A stretch of 64,000 nt of DNA from Sabethes cyaneus (Eukaryota; Arthropoda; Insecta; Diptera; Culicidae): the NCBI RefSeq assembly GCF_943734655.1, contig NC_071353.1, forward strand, positions 22,400,501 through 22,464,500, given 5' to 3'. Shown here in pieces: positions 11,221 through 20,859 of this stretch. The notes beneath the pieces are model-generated. The model searched no databases. It had not been told where the DNA came from and saw only the letters and a program-made list of their open reading frames with translations. Positions within the stretch are counted from its first letter, which is position 1. Each line of letters opens with the position of its first letter. The translations under genes and the position numbers were made by a program.

Positions 11221-12080
11221 TTTTTTTTATATTTCTTAATCTCCTTAAATCTCCTTAAAAGTGAAATACGAAATTTATTTTCTCACATATTCAAGATACA
11301 GGTTTGATGTGTTCAGCAAAGATGTAATAAATATCAATACAAACAACTTTGTCAAAGGCATCATAGCTGTATCTCTTCATATAAATTAGCTATAAAGCAT
11401 TATTTGTGGACAAACTCCCAAAAATAGTTTTGTGTCCCTAACTTATTCTGGTCAATTCTTACGTGTTCATAATGTTCATAATGTAATGTTAGTACATCAT
11501 TATACATTATTTTCTAAAATTTCCGAGATATTAAGCTTTTTCGGTGAAAAAAATATTTCTTTGAGCCCTAATATTTCCCAAGGTGGTAATTGGTGACAGA
11601 TCATATAACTCACACATAAAAATACAACAAAAAAGTCGTTAAAGCAAGTATCTGTTGTCCGTATTTGATTGTACCCTGAAAAGTTAAGTGCTTTTTAAGA
11701 GCTTTTTACATACAAATCATTATATTTCGACAACCATAAGAGATAGTTACTATATTCGACAAAGTTATTTATTTTAGTATGTTCTATAACTTTTTTAAAG
11801 ACATCGTATGTAGAAACATGACCACCCTAGAAATGCAAAAAAAGAACATAAGTTGTTAGTGAACTTAGCATACTTTGAGCAAAAAAATTGTTTAACGCAG
11901 TGCTCGAAAAAATTGATTGCCCTCTGCGTGAAGGCGAATATAAAACGCATTTAGCGCATACAGTTTTACCCCTGGTAGTATTCTTTAATCTTTTGTCAGC
12001 CCATGGACATGACTACTGAACTGCTGACAGTGTTTGTTTTTCTCAGTTTTCTATTCTTCAAAACAATTTATTCATGAATT
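11221..12080. other. AT-rich stretch, nothing recognised
   Basis: No open frame of note and no paired ends were found. The stretch contains several short T-rich and A-rich runs only. Confidence 0.45.
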
Positions 12081-12085
12081 GCTAT

Positions 12086-12782
12086 TGTTACGATACCGCA
12101 TATATGGCAACACTGCCAACATCGCTTATGACGTTTATGTTGGTTAGAGGGTAAAAGAAGAGCGAAGATAAATAAAAAACGCCATCGCAAAAGTGTTCTG
12201 AAAAACAAATAGAAAGTGTTTCAAAGCTAATTCTGAATAATACCGACTATTTACCATTTTCAACGTGCGAAATAGCACCGGGTTCGCGAAACAGCGCCTG
12301 ATAAGTGGTAGAAGTTAGTGTTTTGAGTGATACAGCAAACGTCGAAATACTAGTAGCCTGGGATACTTACCTGTAAAGAATAATCAACGTAACCAACCGT
12401 AAATCCGTTGTAAGTAGTCTAAAACAAATAAAACAAAAGTGTAAAAAAGTATACTTACCTGGTTTAATCCGTTCATAGTATCTACAACCGCGAAAGATAA
12501 AGTAGGGTAGCACACCCTAAGTTGACCTTAGGCAGAAACGTACTTACCAAACCGTAAGTTGTAATAAATTGTAACGTGAAATAAAATAAAGAAATTAGAA
12601 TATTAATAGGTATACTGCGATCGGCGTTGTATAGGAAGAAGGTGTAAAGGATAGACAGTAAAACCACTTCTTGTAAGTCGAATGTATATTTTCCATAATT
12701 AATCTAACGCAAATATAATATTCTAGTTTGAGCATTACCGAAAAATAATCGGTTGCTACAAAAACTGGTTCATATCCGAACA
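12086..12782. mobile_element. Solo LTR (697 bp) with 5-bp target duplication
   Basis: The segment starts TGTTACGATACCGCATATAT and ends CATATCCGAACA, giving TGTT...AACA termini. GCTAT flanks it directly on both sides (12081-12085 and 12783-12787). A 5-bp duplication with TG...CA ends is the signature of an LTR retrotransposon long terminal repeat. With no internal gag-pol next to it, this is a solo LTR left by recombination between two LTRs. The TGTTACGATACCGCATATATGG start recalls BEL/Pao LTRs of mosquitoes, but that family call is inference. The LTR holds three copies of a U1-like ACTTACC motif. Confidence 0.75.
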
Positions 12783-12787
12783 GCTAT

Positions 12788-13411
12788 GCTGAATGATTGC
12801 TGGATTAACTTGTCAGTCATTTTCTTGCTCTTGACTGATATTTTAGATCTTAAAGTTAACACTAAAAAAATCGTCAAGTTTATGAGAAAACATAGGTAAT
12901 TCTCATCCATCACACTTTTCATGTAACATTCACGTGAATTGTTGGTAACTCGCACTCATACTAACCAGTTTACGTGCAATCCCGGTAAATTTTAGCAATT
13001 TTCCCATTAACTAGTACATACTGGAGAGGATCATAATTCTTTAGGTACAGGATCGACAATAGACCCTAAGTTGGTATGTAAAAATAATAATAAATAAAAA
13101 GTTTTTCAAACGAAAAAGCAACAGAAACCAGACTAAAACAGAAGAGAAAAATACGATAAAGGTAAAATAACAGAGATTGAAGCGAAAAGCAAGCGGTAAA
13201 GCCTAAAGTGGAAAAATTGGAAAAAGAAACAAAAAAATGTTTATAAACGGAAAACAGAATAGCTTCAAAACGATAAAACTCAATGTAATCCATCAAATGC
13301 CGAAAGAAACCTTTGTTATACCATACGTAAATGATTCAAAAATGGAAATCAAGACGTCTAAAAATTCTTAAATTCACGTCTTTAATAAATTGAGTAAATA
13401 TTTCAGGAACT
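12788..13411. other. AT-rich stretch, nothing recognised
   Basis: No open frame with domain content and no paired ends. I looked for retrotransposon internal sequence next to the LTR and saw none. Confidence 0.45.
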
Positions 13412-13718
13412 CAGGTAACCAATAAGCATTAGTATAAGCAGTAAATCAATCGTTTATTAGCATCCCTGGCGTTTTATACTGCAGGTTGCTGTTTATCAGT
13501 CTTTTGACTGCATAACTGTTGTAAATTGGCATCCACAATTCTATTTAAAATCTTCTTGTCGGTAACTAGCTGCAAATAAGCATTGTCAGCACTATAAGAG
13601 GGCTAGCAGTAAAGTAGCCGCATATTTTGCCAAAATAGCATTTAAGTAGCATTTAAGGCAACCTAAATGCTTATTGGCTTGCATTTAAATTGCATTGGAA
13701 ATGCTTATTGGTTACCTG
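13412..13718. mobile_element. 307-bp MITE with ~19-bp terminal inverted repeats
   Basis: CAGGTAACCAATAAGCATT at the left end mirrors AATGCTTATTGGTTACCTG at the right end. The same AATGCTTATTGG phrase occurs again internally near 13667, so the right end is partly duplicated. A clean target duplication is not visible (flanks GGAACT and GGAAGT are only similar), so the superfamily is open. Confidence 0.7.
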
Positions 13719-13783
13719 GGAAGTTTTATGTCTATGCTATAAATATTGGTTCTAATGACATGTGGATAACACTTTACAATAGA

Positions 13784-13952
13784 GTTGTGTGGTTCAATGA
13801 TTTGCCTAAAATTATAGTTGCAGTAAGATCTGGAATCAAAAACTACGCGACCTTGCACCTGCTAGCTTGGCTCCTCAATTACAAATTAGAGTATTTCCAG
13901 GTATGACTATGAAAAGGCGCTAGCTTAGGCTTGGCATGGCCAGAGCTATGTT
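13784..13952 (+). repeat. 169-bp element of unknown type, copy 1
   Basis: This aligns nearly end to end with 58740-58908, also 169 bp. Shared strings include GTGGTTCAATG, GCCTAAAA, AGTATTTCCAGGTATG and GGCGCTAG. It has no tRNA boxes, open frame or terminal inverted repeat that I can see. It could be a small SINE, a non-coding RNA retrocopy or the tail of a larger element. Confidence 0.6.
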
Positions 13953-13961
13953 AAAATAATA

Positions 13962-14044
13962 GGCCGTATGAATAAAACACTTTACTTTGCTTTTCCCGTG
14001 TAAATCTTATGGGAGCATTTGCTCTGACTCTTATTCATACGGGC
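13962..14044. mobile_element. 83-bp mini-MITE with TA flanks, copy 1
   Basis: It starts GGCCGTATGAATAA and ends TTATTCATACGGGC, and TA lies on each side (13960-13961 and 14045-14046). The centre TTTGCTTTTCCCGT...GGGAGCATTTG matches the copy at 57037-57121. It is too small to encode anything. Confidence 0.8.
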
Positions 14045-14342
14045 TAATAAAGAAATAATCAAAACAAAAAAATCGGGCTCTTCTATTTTGTGTTTGTTGG
14101 GGGATGAAATGACTAGTTACTACAATTTCAGCTCATTCAAGGCTTGAAAACAATACAAATGGTTTTACTTACGTTTCTAAAATTCGATGGAAAACTGATA
14201 AACTTCTGAAACACAGCTCGAACCGTAACATAAGGGACGATTCAAATATGACGTCCACCAAATTTATGCTTTTTAGACCCCCTCCCCCCTCTGTCCGATT
14301 GTGTCAAAAAACTCAACCTCCCCTCCCCGTTTGGACGTACAA

Positions 14343-14657
14343 ACCTCAAAAGTTATAACACTCTTTACCAAGCTACTACCAACAAAACAAAAAAAGTTTG
14401 TTCCAATACGTTGTGTAGTTTCTGAGAAAAAGGTACATAAAGCTTGAAAATCATGGTTTTCCAGGAGCGGTGTTTTATTCCGCCGAAGTTATTCCACGCC
14501 GCACTGGAATGCTTATGTGTATGATCGTTTTTCGGCCACTTCCCGTGGTCGGATCATTACAAATTTAGTATCAAAATAAGCGAAAAAGACTGCAGAATCA
14601 AAATCTGGAATAAAAAAAATAATGATTTTTTCAAAAATTTTAGTCGTTCATGTACCC
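14343..14657. mobile_element. Right half of the TTAA foldback element
   Basis: The sequence follows the right arm of the 10336-11073 element closely, including TTCCAATACGTTGTGTAGTT, GCACTGGAATGCTTATGTGT and the end GTCGTTCATGTACCC before TTAA. The left arm is absent. Either the element was deleted through its palindrome or this is a one-armed relative. Confidence 0.8.
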
Positions 14658-14661
14658 TTAA

Positions 14662-15190
14662 TGTTTATATGAAGACTAGAGGACCCATCGCGTGTTGCTG
14701 CGCCATTCTAAAAAGGGGGTAGATGCATAATGCTGAAGGTAATTGTAATCTTGCAACCAACAGCTTTTTTTGACAAACCAAGATATTCCTAAATCATACC
14801 ACAAATTTCTAAGACCGCGTAGCAATTTTAGTTTTATTACTAACCCTTAAAATAGCGAGGTTGTCAAAATCGCAATAAATATCAGTGAAGTTCGTTTGAA
14901 AACAGTTGAAAACTGGTCAGAACCCATAGATTTAGAGTAATTTCAACATTTTTGTCTTTATATTTTCATTTCAACAATGTATTTTTTCTTCAATTTTGTT
15001 TTTAAAATAATTATTACCTTTTCTCACATTTATTTAATTTGACTCATTATCTAGGCTTCACCGATTTATTATTAACAATTTTGTTCCAAATTTCGTCCAA
15101 ATATTTTCGTATGGACGGAATCATCTAGTTTTTGGTGGTATTGTTATTGACTAATGTTTTATGGAAGTATCTAAAATTTCTCGAGCTCGA
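14662..15190. other. Nothing recognised
   Basis: AT-rich sequence without domains or paired ends. Confidence 0.4.
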
Positions 15191-15194
15191 TTAC

Positions 15195-15790
15195 TTTTTG
15201 AATTATGCAAAAATTTCAGAGGGGGAAGGTGTCACAAACTACCGCAGAAAAAAAACTTGCGTTCAAAAACCCCCATATGCCACATTCGGTTCCATTTGCT
15301 TGATTAACAGTCGAGTTATGCAGAAATTTGTGTTTCATTTGTAAGGGATCCCTCCCTTCCAAAGGGGAGAGGGGTCTTAATCCGCCTTAGAAAAAAATCG
15401 TGTCTCTATAAACCCCCACATGTTAAATTTGGTTCCATTTGCTTGATTAACAGTCGAGTTATGAGGAAATTTTTGTTTCATTTGTATGGAAGCCCCCCTT
15501 TCTAAAAGGGGAGGGGTCTCAAACCACCATAGAAAAAAATCCTGTCTCTAGAAAGCCCCACATGTCAAATTTGGGGCCATTTGCTTGATTAACAGTCGGT
15601 TTATGTTTCAGAACAGAACAGTTTCATTAACAGAAATTTATGTTTCATTTGTATGGGAGCCCCCCCTTCTAGAGGGGGGAGGGGTCACAAACCATGCTAA
15701 CAACATTCCTCACATCAGACGTAATGCGTATACCCAGTTTCATCAAAATCCGTCGAGCGGTTTGCAAGTCTATACCGTTGCCTTCGTTTC
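15195..15790 (+). repeat. GAGAGCCCC-type tandem repeat, about four units, with shared 3' tail
   Basis: Units carry ATGCAGAAATTTGTGTTTCA, a hairpin-forming CCCCCTTCTAGAGGGGGGAG, GGTCTCAAACCACC and CATGTCAAATTTGGTTCCAT. The last unit runs into AACATTCCTCACATCA and AGTTTCATCAAAATCCGTCG, a phrase seen again at 16095-16235. It is the same family as 27796-28230 and 48110-49590. Confidence 0.85.
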
Positions 15791-16094
15791 TCTCCGCTCG
15801 CTGCTGAACACTTTCAGCTTTTCTCTTAATCCCTCTACGTTCTGTTTTCCTCGAATGTCTACCAAGATCAGTCCTTTTTAGTGGCATAGTGTTAAAATGT
15901 TATGTTAAGTTTTGTAAAATACAGACAATGCTGCTAAAGCTTTGATTTTAGGTTTGTAAAATTCAACAAATTAATTGGTGTTGACATGAGATTGCTTTGA
16001 TGTTTTTGCTTTTTCGACAGTAGTGAATGTATGCGATTGAAATGCAGTTTGTTCCATATGCAGTATTTTCGAAATTTTGAAAACTTCCACATAC

Positions 16095-16235
16095 AGAAAT
16101 TGAACAAAACCATGCTTACAACATTCCTCACATCATACGCAATGTATATGCCAAGTTTCATCAAAATCCGTCGAGCGGTTTGCGAGTCTATACCGGACAC
16201 ACGAGCAGCATTTCATTTTTATATATACTGATGTA
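16095..16235 (+). repeat. Repeat end carrying the CATCAAAATCCGTCGAGCGG phrase
   Basis: AACCATGCTTACAACATTCC and AAGTTTCATCAAAATCCGTC repeat the tail of the preceding array almost exactly, followed by GAGTCTATACCGGACACACG and TTTTTATATATACTGATG. The phrase resembles conserved 3' tails of arthropod dispersed elements; that link is from general knowledge, not a search. Confidence 0.6.
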
Positions 16236-16445
16236 TAGAAAATTACCAGAATTTTAGGGTTAGTTGTATTCTATTTTAGGCTTATCCTCTGTAGTTGTCC
16301 GTATTCAAATGAGAAACTATTATTATGTTCTACCAATATACACGGTGTTAGGTTGCTTAGTATTTGCACTAATTTGCACTATTACAGGGGGTGATCAAGG
16401 ACCACCCGAAAAAAAATCCTACGCATATGATCAAATCTCAATCGA

Positions 16446-17036
16446 TATTAAACATTTTTAGTGTTCGGTACTGTTTACCTTAACTTAGCTCTAGCACAAA
16501 AACTATCCTAGTTAGCTCAAGTCTGTTCAACTGTCATTCGAAAGCTGAGAAACTTTGTATTGGAAATTGTTCTTAAACCTCCCACTTCATGAAAATTTCG
16601 TTTCGTTATTGTTTTCCATATGCGCCAGACCGTGTCCGTCGCACGCGGGGATCTAGTGTGCTATGCGTGATGTATAAATTCGTGCAGTTTTCAGATACTA
16701 ATTTAACACCCAACACGAAACGTTTAAAATGAAATTGCAACGAAACTAAGAGAGATAGACGGTACCATAGCTTCAAAGTGATTAATAAAAGCAATAAGTT
16801 TTATCTCACCTTTTTAGCAGAAATTTGATAAAAACGCCTTGAGAAACACTTTTTTCAAAGCTTTTTGCTTCTAGAAAATTACAAAATTTCATGAAACAGG
16901 AGGTTTAAAAACAATTTTTAATACTAAATTTTCGCAGTTTTCGTTCGAAAGTAATAGAATCGAGCTAGCTAGCATAGTTTTTGCACCAGAGCTAATTTAA
17001 GGCAAACAGAACCTAAAAACTGAAAATGTTCAAATA
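16446..17036. mobile_element. Foldback element, ~590 bp with ~150-bp arms
   Basis: The left arm contains TTAGCTCTAGCACAAAAACT and TTCTTAAACCTCCCACTTCA; the right arm holds the inverted matches AGTTTTTGCACCAGAGCTAA and TGAAACAGGAGGTTTAAAAA. A unique ~200-bp centre separates the arms. Weak matching may extend outward to about 16390 and 17100. No target duplication was resolved. Confidence 0.7.
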
Positions 17037-17218
17037 CTCTGTAACGATAGCTACTACTTTGCTTGCACATCCGTTTTTTTTGGTGATAAATTAATTCTCC
17101 AGGGTCACGCGATACAAAAGTAGAAAGTGCTGAATTATCTTTTGGCCTGCTGAAATTACCAATTCTGGATATTCATCCCAAATGTGGAATGTGTTTATGC
17201 ACATTTAAATGCCATTAT

Positions 17219-17549
17219 GGGGGGCTCTGTAGCCGCAAGGTTACCGAGTCTGCTTTGACAAGCGAATGGTCATGGGTTCGAATCTTAGTAGAATCAGGCC
17301 ATTCGATGTCAAAGTGACTTTAGCATGGGTTTATTCTCAGGCCCCTCATCGCCCTTCCTTCATGCTGAGTTCTATATTATCCCGATATGGCCTATTGACA
17401 GTGCAAAAATGAGACCCTTGTAGTAAAAATGCACTGGTTTGCTACGCCAGGGATGACTATAATTGGGGACTGTGCGCTGTCATGTGGAACGAGGTGGATA
17501 AAGTAGAGTAAAGCATTGAAAGAAGGGTACCCAATTACACACAAGCACG

Positions 17550-17589
<40 letters not shown>

Positions 17590-17720
17590 AATTCAATAAG
17601 CATATCGCTCACTCAATAGCGACTATAGCTAAAATAAATGCAGTGCGGGTTATACAACAAACACCCGGGCGATATCACAATAGATCTAACTTACTGGTCG
17701 CAGTGATGAGTCCATACAGG

Positions 17721-17746
<26 letters not shown>
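17219..17746 (+). mobile_element. tRNA-derived SINE with 12-bp target duplication and two A runs
   Basis: The 5' region is tRNA-like, with an A-box-like TAGCCGCAAGG and a B box GGTTCGAATCT at about 17276. A body with GACTATAATTGGGGACTGTG follows, then an A35 run (17553-17587), a second body ending GTCGCAGTGATGAGTCCATA, and an A29 run at the 3' end. AAATGCCATTAT lies before the element (17207-17218) and after the final A run (17747-17758). One pair of target repeats encloses both bodies, so they entered as one unit. RNA polymerase III transcription is expected from the boxes. It resembles mosquito tRNA SINEs such as Feilai, but identity is unchecked. Confidence 0.85.
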
Positions 17747-17751
<5 letters not shown>

Positions 17752-17933
17752 CCATTATTCCAGAATTACTGGGATTCATAATTTGATGTTAAATAAAGAA
17801 ACATTTGATTGGCACAATTAAAATTGTATTGTATAAATAATTAAAATTGTGCGTCAAACATAAATATGAAATTTATTTCGGTAAATGTCGCTGCCAATAA
17901 GAGGTACAAAAACTCATTCCAATGGTGTATTAA

Positions 17934-20855
17934 CCCTAGAGCGGTCGCGCTAGTGTACTGAGTACACGCGTTTTCGAAAAACGCGAAAAAATCATCGAAA
18001 TTTTAATCAAATCACACCAGGTTTTGGTTGTATTCGAAGATCTACTCTTCCTCTTTCTAATGATGCCAAAATATAGAAAAAAGAAATAAAAAAAGTGGTC
18101 GAAAGATGCTTGTAAAAATGGTGTGTCCGCGCGCGTGTACTCAGTACACCAGCGCGACCACTAACGTAACTTTTTTGAAATGAAAAAAGTTACGCAAGCG
18201 GTCGCGTCGTGTACTGAGTACACGGCGGGCAATAACTCAAGTTTGTGAATAGATAGAAGGTTGCGACTTTCGACAAAGTTGCTTATCTAGTTAAGACACA
18301 TCCCGTGATACACAACAAAATTCGGAACTGATTCGCTAGATGGCGCTAATAATGAAGCAATTAAATTCATTTAAGAATATTTTAAAACCGTAATGAGCTA
18401 AAAGGTTACTATTTACTACAAAGTTGTTTGTAAAGCCAAGACGCATTTGGTAACGAACTCTGAAGTTTGGAACTAGTCCGCTAGATGGAGTATACGGTGA
18501 AATTTAATTCATTTGGCGATATTTCCGAACCATGACGAGATAGAAGGTTGATGTTTTAGACAAAGTTGTTTATCATGTCAATATGCTTCCGATGAAGGAA
18601 AATTAAATTCGGAATGAAGTAGTAGTAGGTGGAGATGATGAGAAAATCAAATTATTTTCGGAATATTGCGGAACCATGATGGCATAGAACACTGCTGTTC
18701 GCTACAAAGTGGTTTCTGTAGTCAAAACACGTTAGATAACGTATCGTTGTCCTTTTCATCATCGATTGCGTTGTCAATTCCAGTCAATCAACAGCTATTT
18801 TTATGGTTTCCTGAAAGAAGCAATTGATACGTATTGCTTCAACTTTTATCAAAAGACAAGATGAAGAGCACAGACTGATCAAAATGCTTTTGACGAAGCA
18901 ATTTCGTCGTCTACATCGTCTATATAGAAATATCACCAGAACAAGATTCCTGGAAACCCGTACTGCGTTTCCATCACATTCTTAAAAAAAATATTTTAGA
19001 GTGTTTGAGTCCCTATTCTTCCCAGGGTCGCTAATAGGTTTATTCGAAAACCTGGCAAACACGAATAAATGTCAAAATCTGGCGATCAATTTGACCGATG
19101 GGGAGGACTTTTTCGGGAAACGTCTTGCCAGTTTTGATCAACGCCGGTACAAAATGTTGTCTGAAATTAGGAGCGATGACTCCTTTGCAGAACGGAGAAA
19201 CAAAAATCTGGCAAAAATCTGGGACATTACCAAATATCTGGAAGATTTAGAACTTTGTCTGGCATGCAATAAAAAATCTGGTAAAATCTAGATTTATCAG
19301 CAAAGCAAAACCATGCATGGATATAAACGTCCTTCAGAACTTGACCCTTCTTTATCGATAGATATCGCTGCCGGTTATTAGAGTACAGGAAAATCACTGG
19401 GCTAGTGCAAAGATCCTATTAACTCTGAAGCGGCACCGCCCAGTCGAGACTCGAACATACGACGAGTGGCTTGTTGGGCCAGCAAAGTATCCCGGAGTTA
19501 ACTTGGCAGACAGGCATAATGGCAACGTTGATGCTTGCAATTATTAACGTGTGCGTGATGATAAAACCAAAGCTATTTGTTTTGCTAACGCGACAACACG
19601 ACTGAAGTGCACTCTCTTGATACTCATTTGCAAAACAGCTTGCTTTTTTCATTGAGCTCGAATTCTTTACTCTTTCCTTGTATTACGTGTGTGTTATTTC
19701 CTGTATGATATAAGTGACCGTAATAAGAATATTATAGAATTGTAAGGAATCTAATGTACATTTTTCATTCTCATTATCATAGCAGGAAATAAAACAAACA
19801 AATGCTCGTTTTGTATTGTTTTATGGTAAGTGTCAACATAATTCTAACATTCTAATGTTTAAAGCATTACCTCAACATACCATAGAAAGCTTCCCTAATA
19901 ACATACTCATTATAAAACTGTACAACTAATTGTTATACAACTAATGTGAGTCATTAATAAATTGATTTAAATAAAAGTATCGTAAGTGTGCTACTTGGGT
20001 AAGTTGAATAAGTATCATGTATCCCTAGGTGATATGTGCATTATTCAGTTTGTCAACATTGTCGATGATTCACAAACTCTGTTTTGGGAAAATCGTCAAA
20101 AGAATACTATTTACAAACATTTTGGTGTTCTTTTCCAGACCAGATAAGCCATTTTACCGTTTATTCGACATAAGCTGAGATATCGCAAAAAGAAATATGA
20201 TTTTACCAACTGCGACATCTAGCGGGACAGTTCTGAATTTGACCGATCATTTTCAAATTCGTCTTGTCTAGACACACAACTTTGTCAAAAACCGTCACTT
20301 TCTATCGTATCATGGTCATGAGATATCATCATAAGATTATAATTTGACCACGCGCGCCACCTACTGAGACAGTTTCAAACTTTGTTATGAATTTCCAAAT
20401 GTGTCTTGTTCGAACAAATAACTTTGTAGAACACAATAACAGTCTATCTCGTCACGACTCTGAGATATTCCAAAAAAACTCAATATGCTCGTTATAAGCG
20501 CCATCTACCGTATCAGTTCCGAATTTTGTTATCCGCAGTCAGATTGATCTCGTCCAGATAAACAACTTTGCCAAAGACAGCAATCGTCTATCTCTTCTCA
20601 GTCCCGAGATATTAGAGATTCTAGTATCGAGATTCTAGAATCATTTGTTTTGGTCGCCATTTGCGCCATCTAGCGGATCAGTTTTCAAACTTTATTGTTC
20701 GTTTCCAGATGCGTCTTAAATTGATAAACAACTTTGTCGAAAACCGCAACCTTCTATTTCATGTCAGTCCTGAGATATAGGCAGTATTATTCGCCGTGTA
20801 CTCAGTACACGACGCGACCGCTTATGTAACTTTTTTTAACGCGACCGCTCTAAGG
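17934..20855. mobile_element. 2.9-kb non-autonomous TTAA element (piggyBac-like) with satellite arms
   Basis: Ends are TTAA|CCCTAGAGCGGTCGCG at 17930 and CGCGACCGCTCTAAGG|TTAA at 20859. A TTAA target and CCC...GGG-type ends fit the piggyBac superfamily. Four copies of the perfect palindrome GTGTACTGAGTACAC or its complement lie subterminally. Each arm then holds tandem ~140-150 bp units: left at 18235-18720 (ACAAAGTTG, CGCTAGATGGCGC), right at 20167-20790 (inverted CAACTTTGT, GCGCCATCTAGCG, GAGATAT). The centre holds a SINE and a 96-codon frame (19001-19291) with no transposase features and no DDD motif. It must depend on a transposase supplied elsewhere. Confidence 0.75.
19360..19505 (-). 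mobile_element. tRNA-derived SINE nested in the TTAA element
   Basis: On the minus strand the order is a CTGGCCCAACAAGCCACTCG head, a B-box-like GTTCGAGTCTC, CGACTGGGCGG, then AGGATCTTTGCACTAGCCCA and a tail TTTTCCTGTACTCTAATAAC. The tail matches the fragment at 8935-9035. No clean target duplication was found. Confidence 0.55.
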
Positions 20856-20859
20856 TTAA

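Noticed and set aside
12451..12470. Match to the first 12 bases of U1 snRNA as a possible U1 gene
   Set aside because: Sequence after ATACTTACCTGG does not follow U1 (no stem-loop I wording), and it sits inside a solo LTR.
19001..19291. 96-codon plus-strand frame inside the TTAA element as a transposase
   Set aside because: Too short and without piggyBac catalytic Asp blocks or a cysteine-rich C-terminus.
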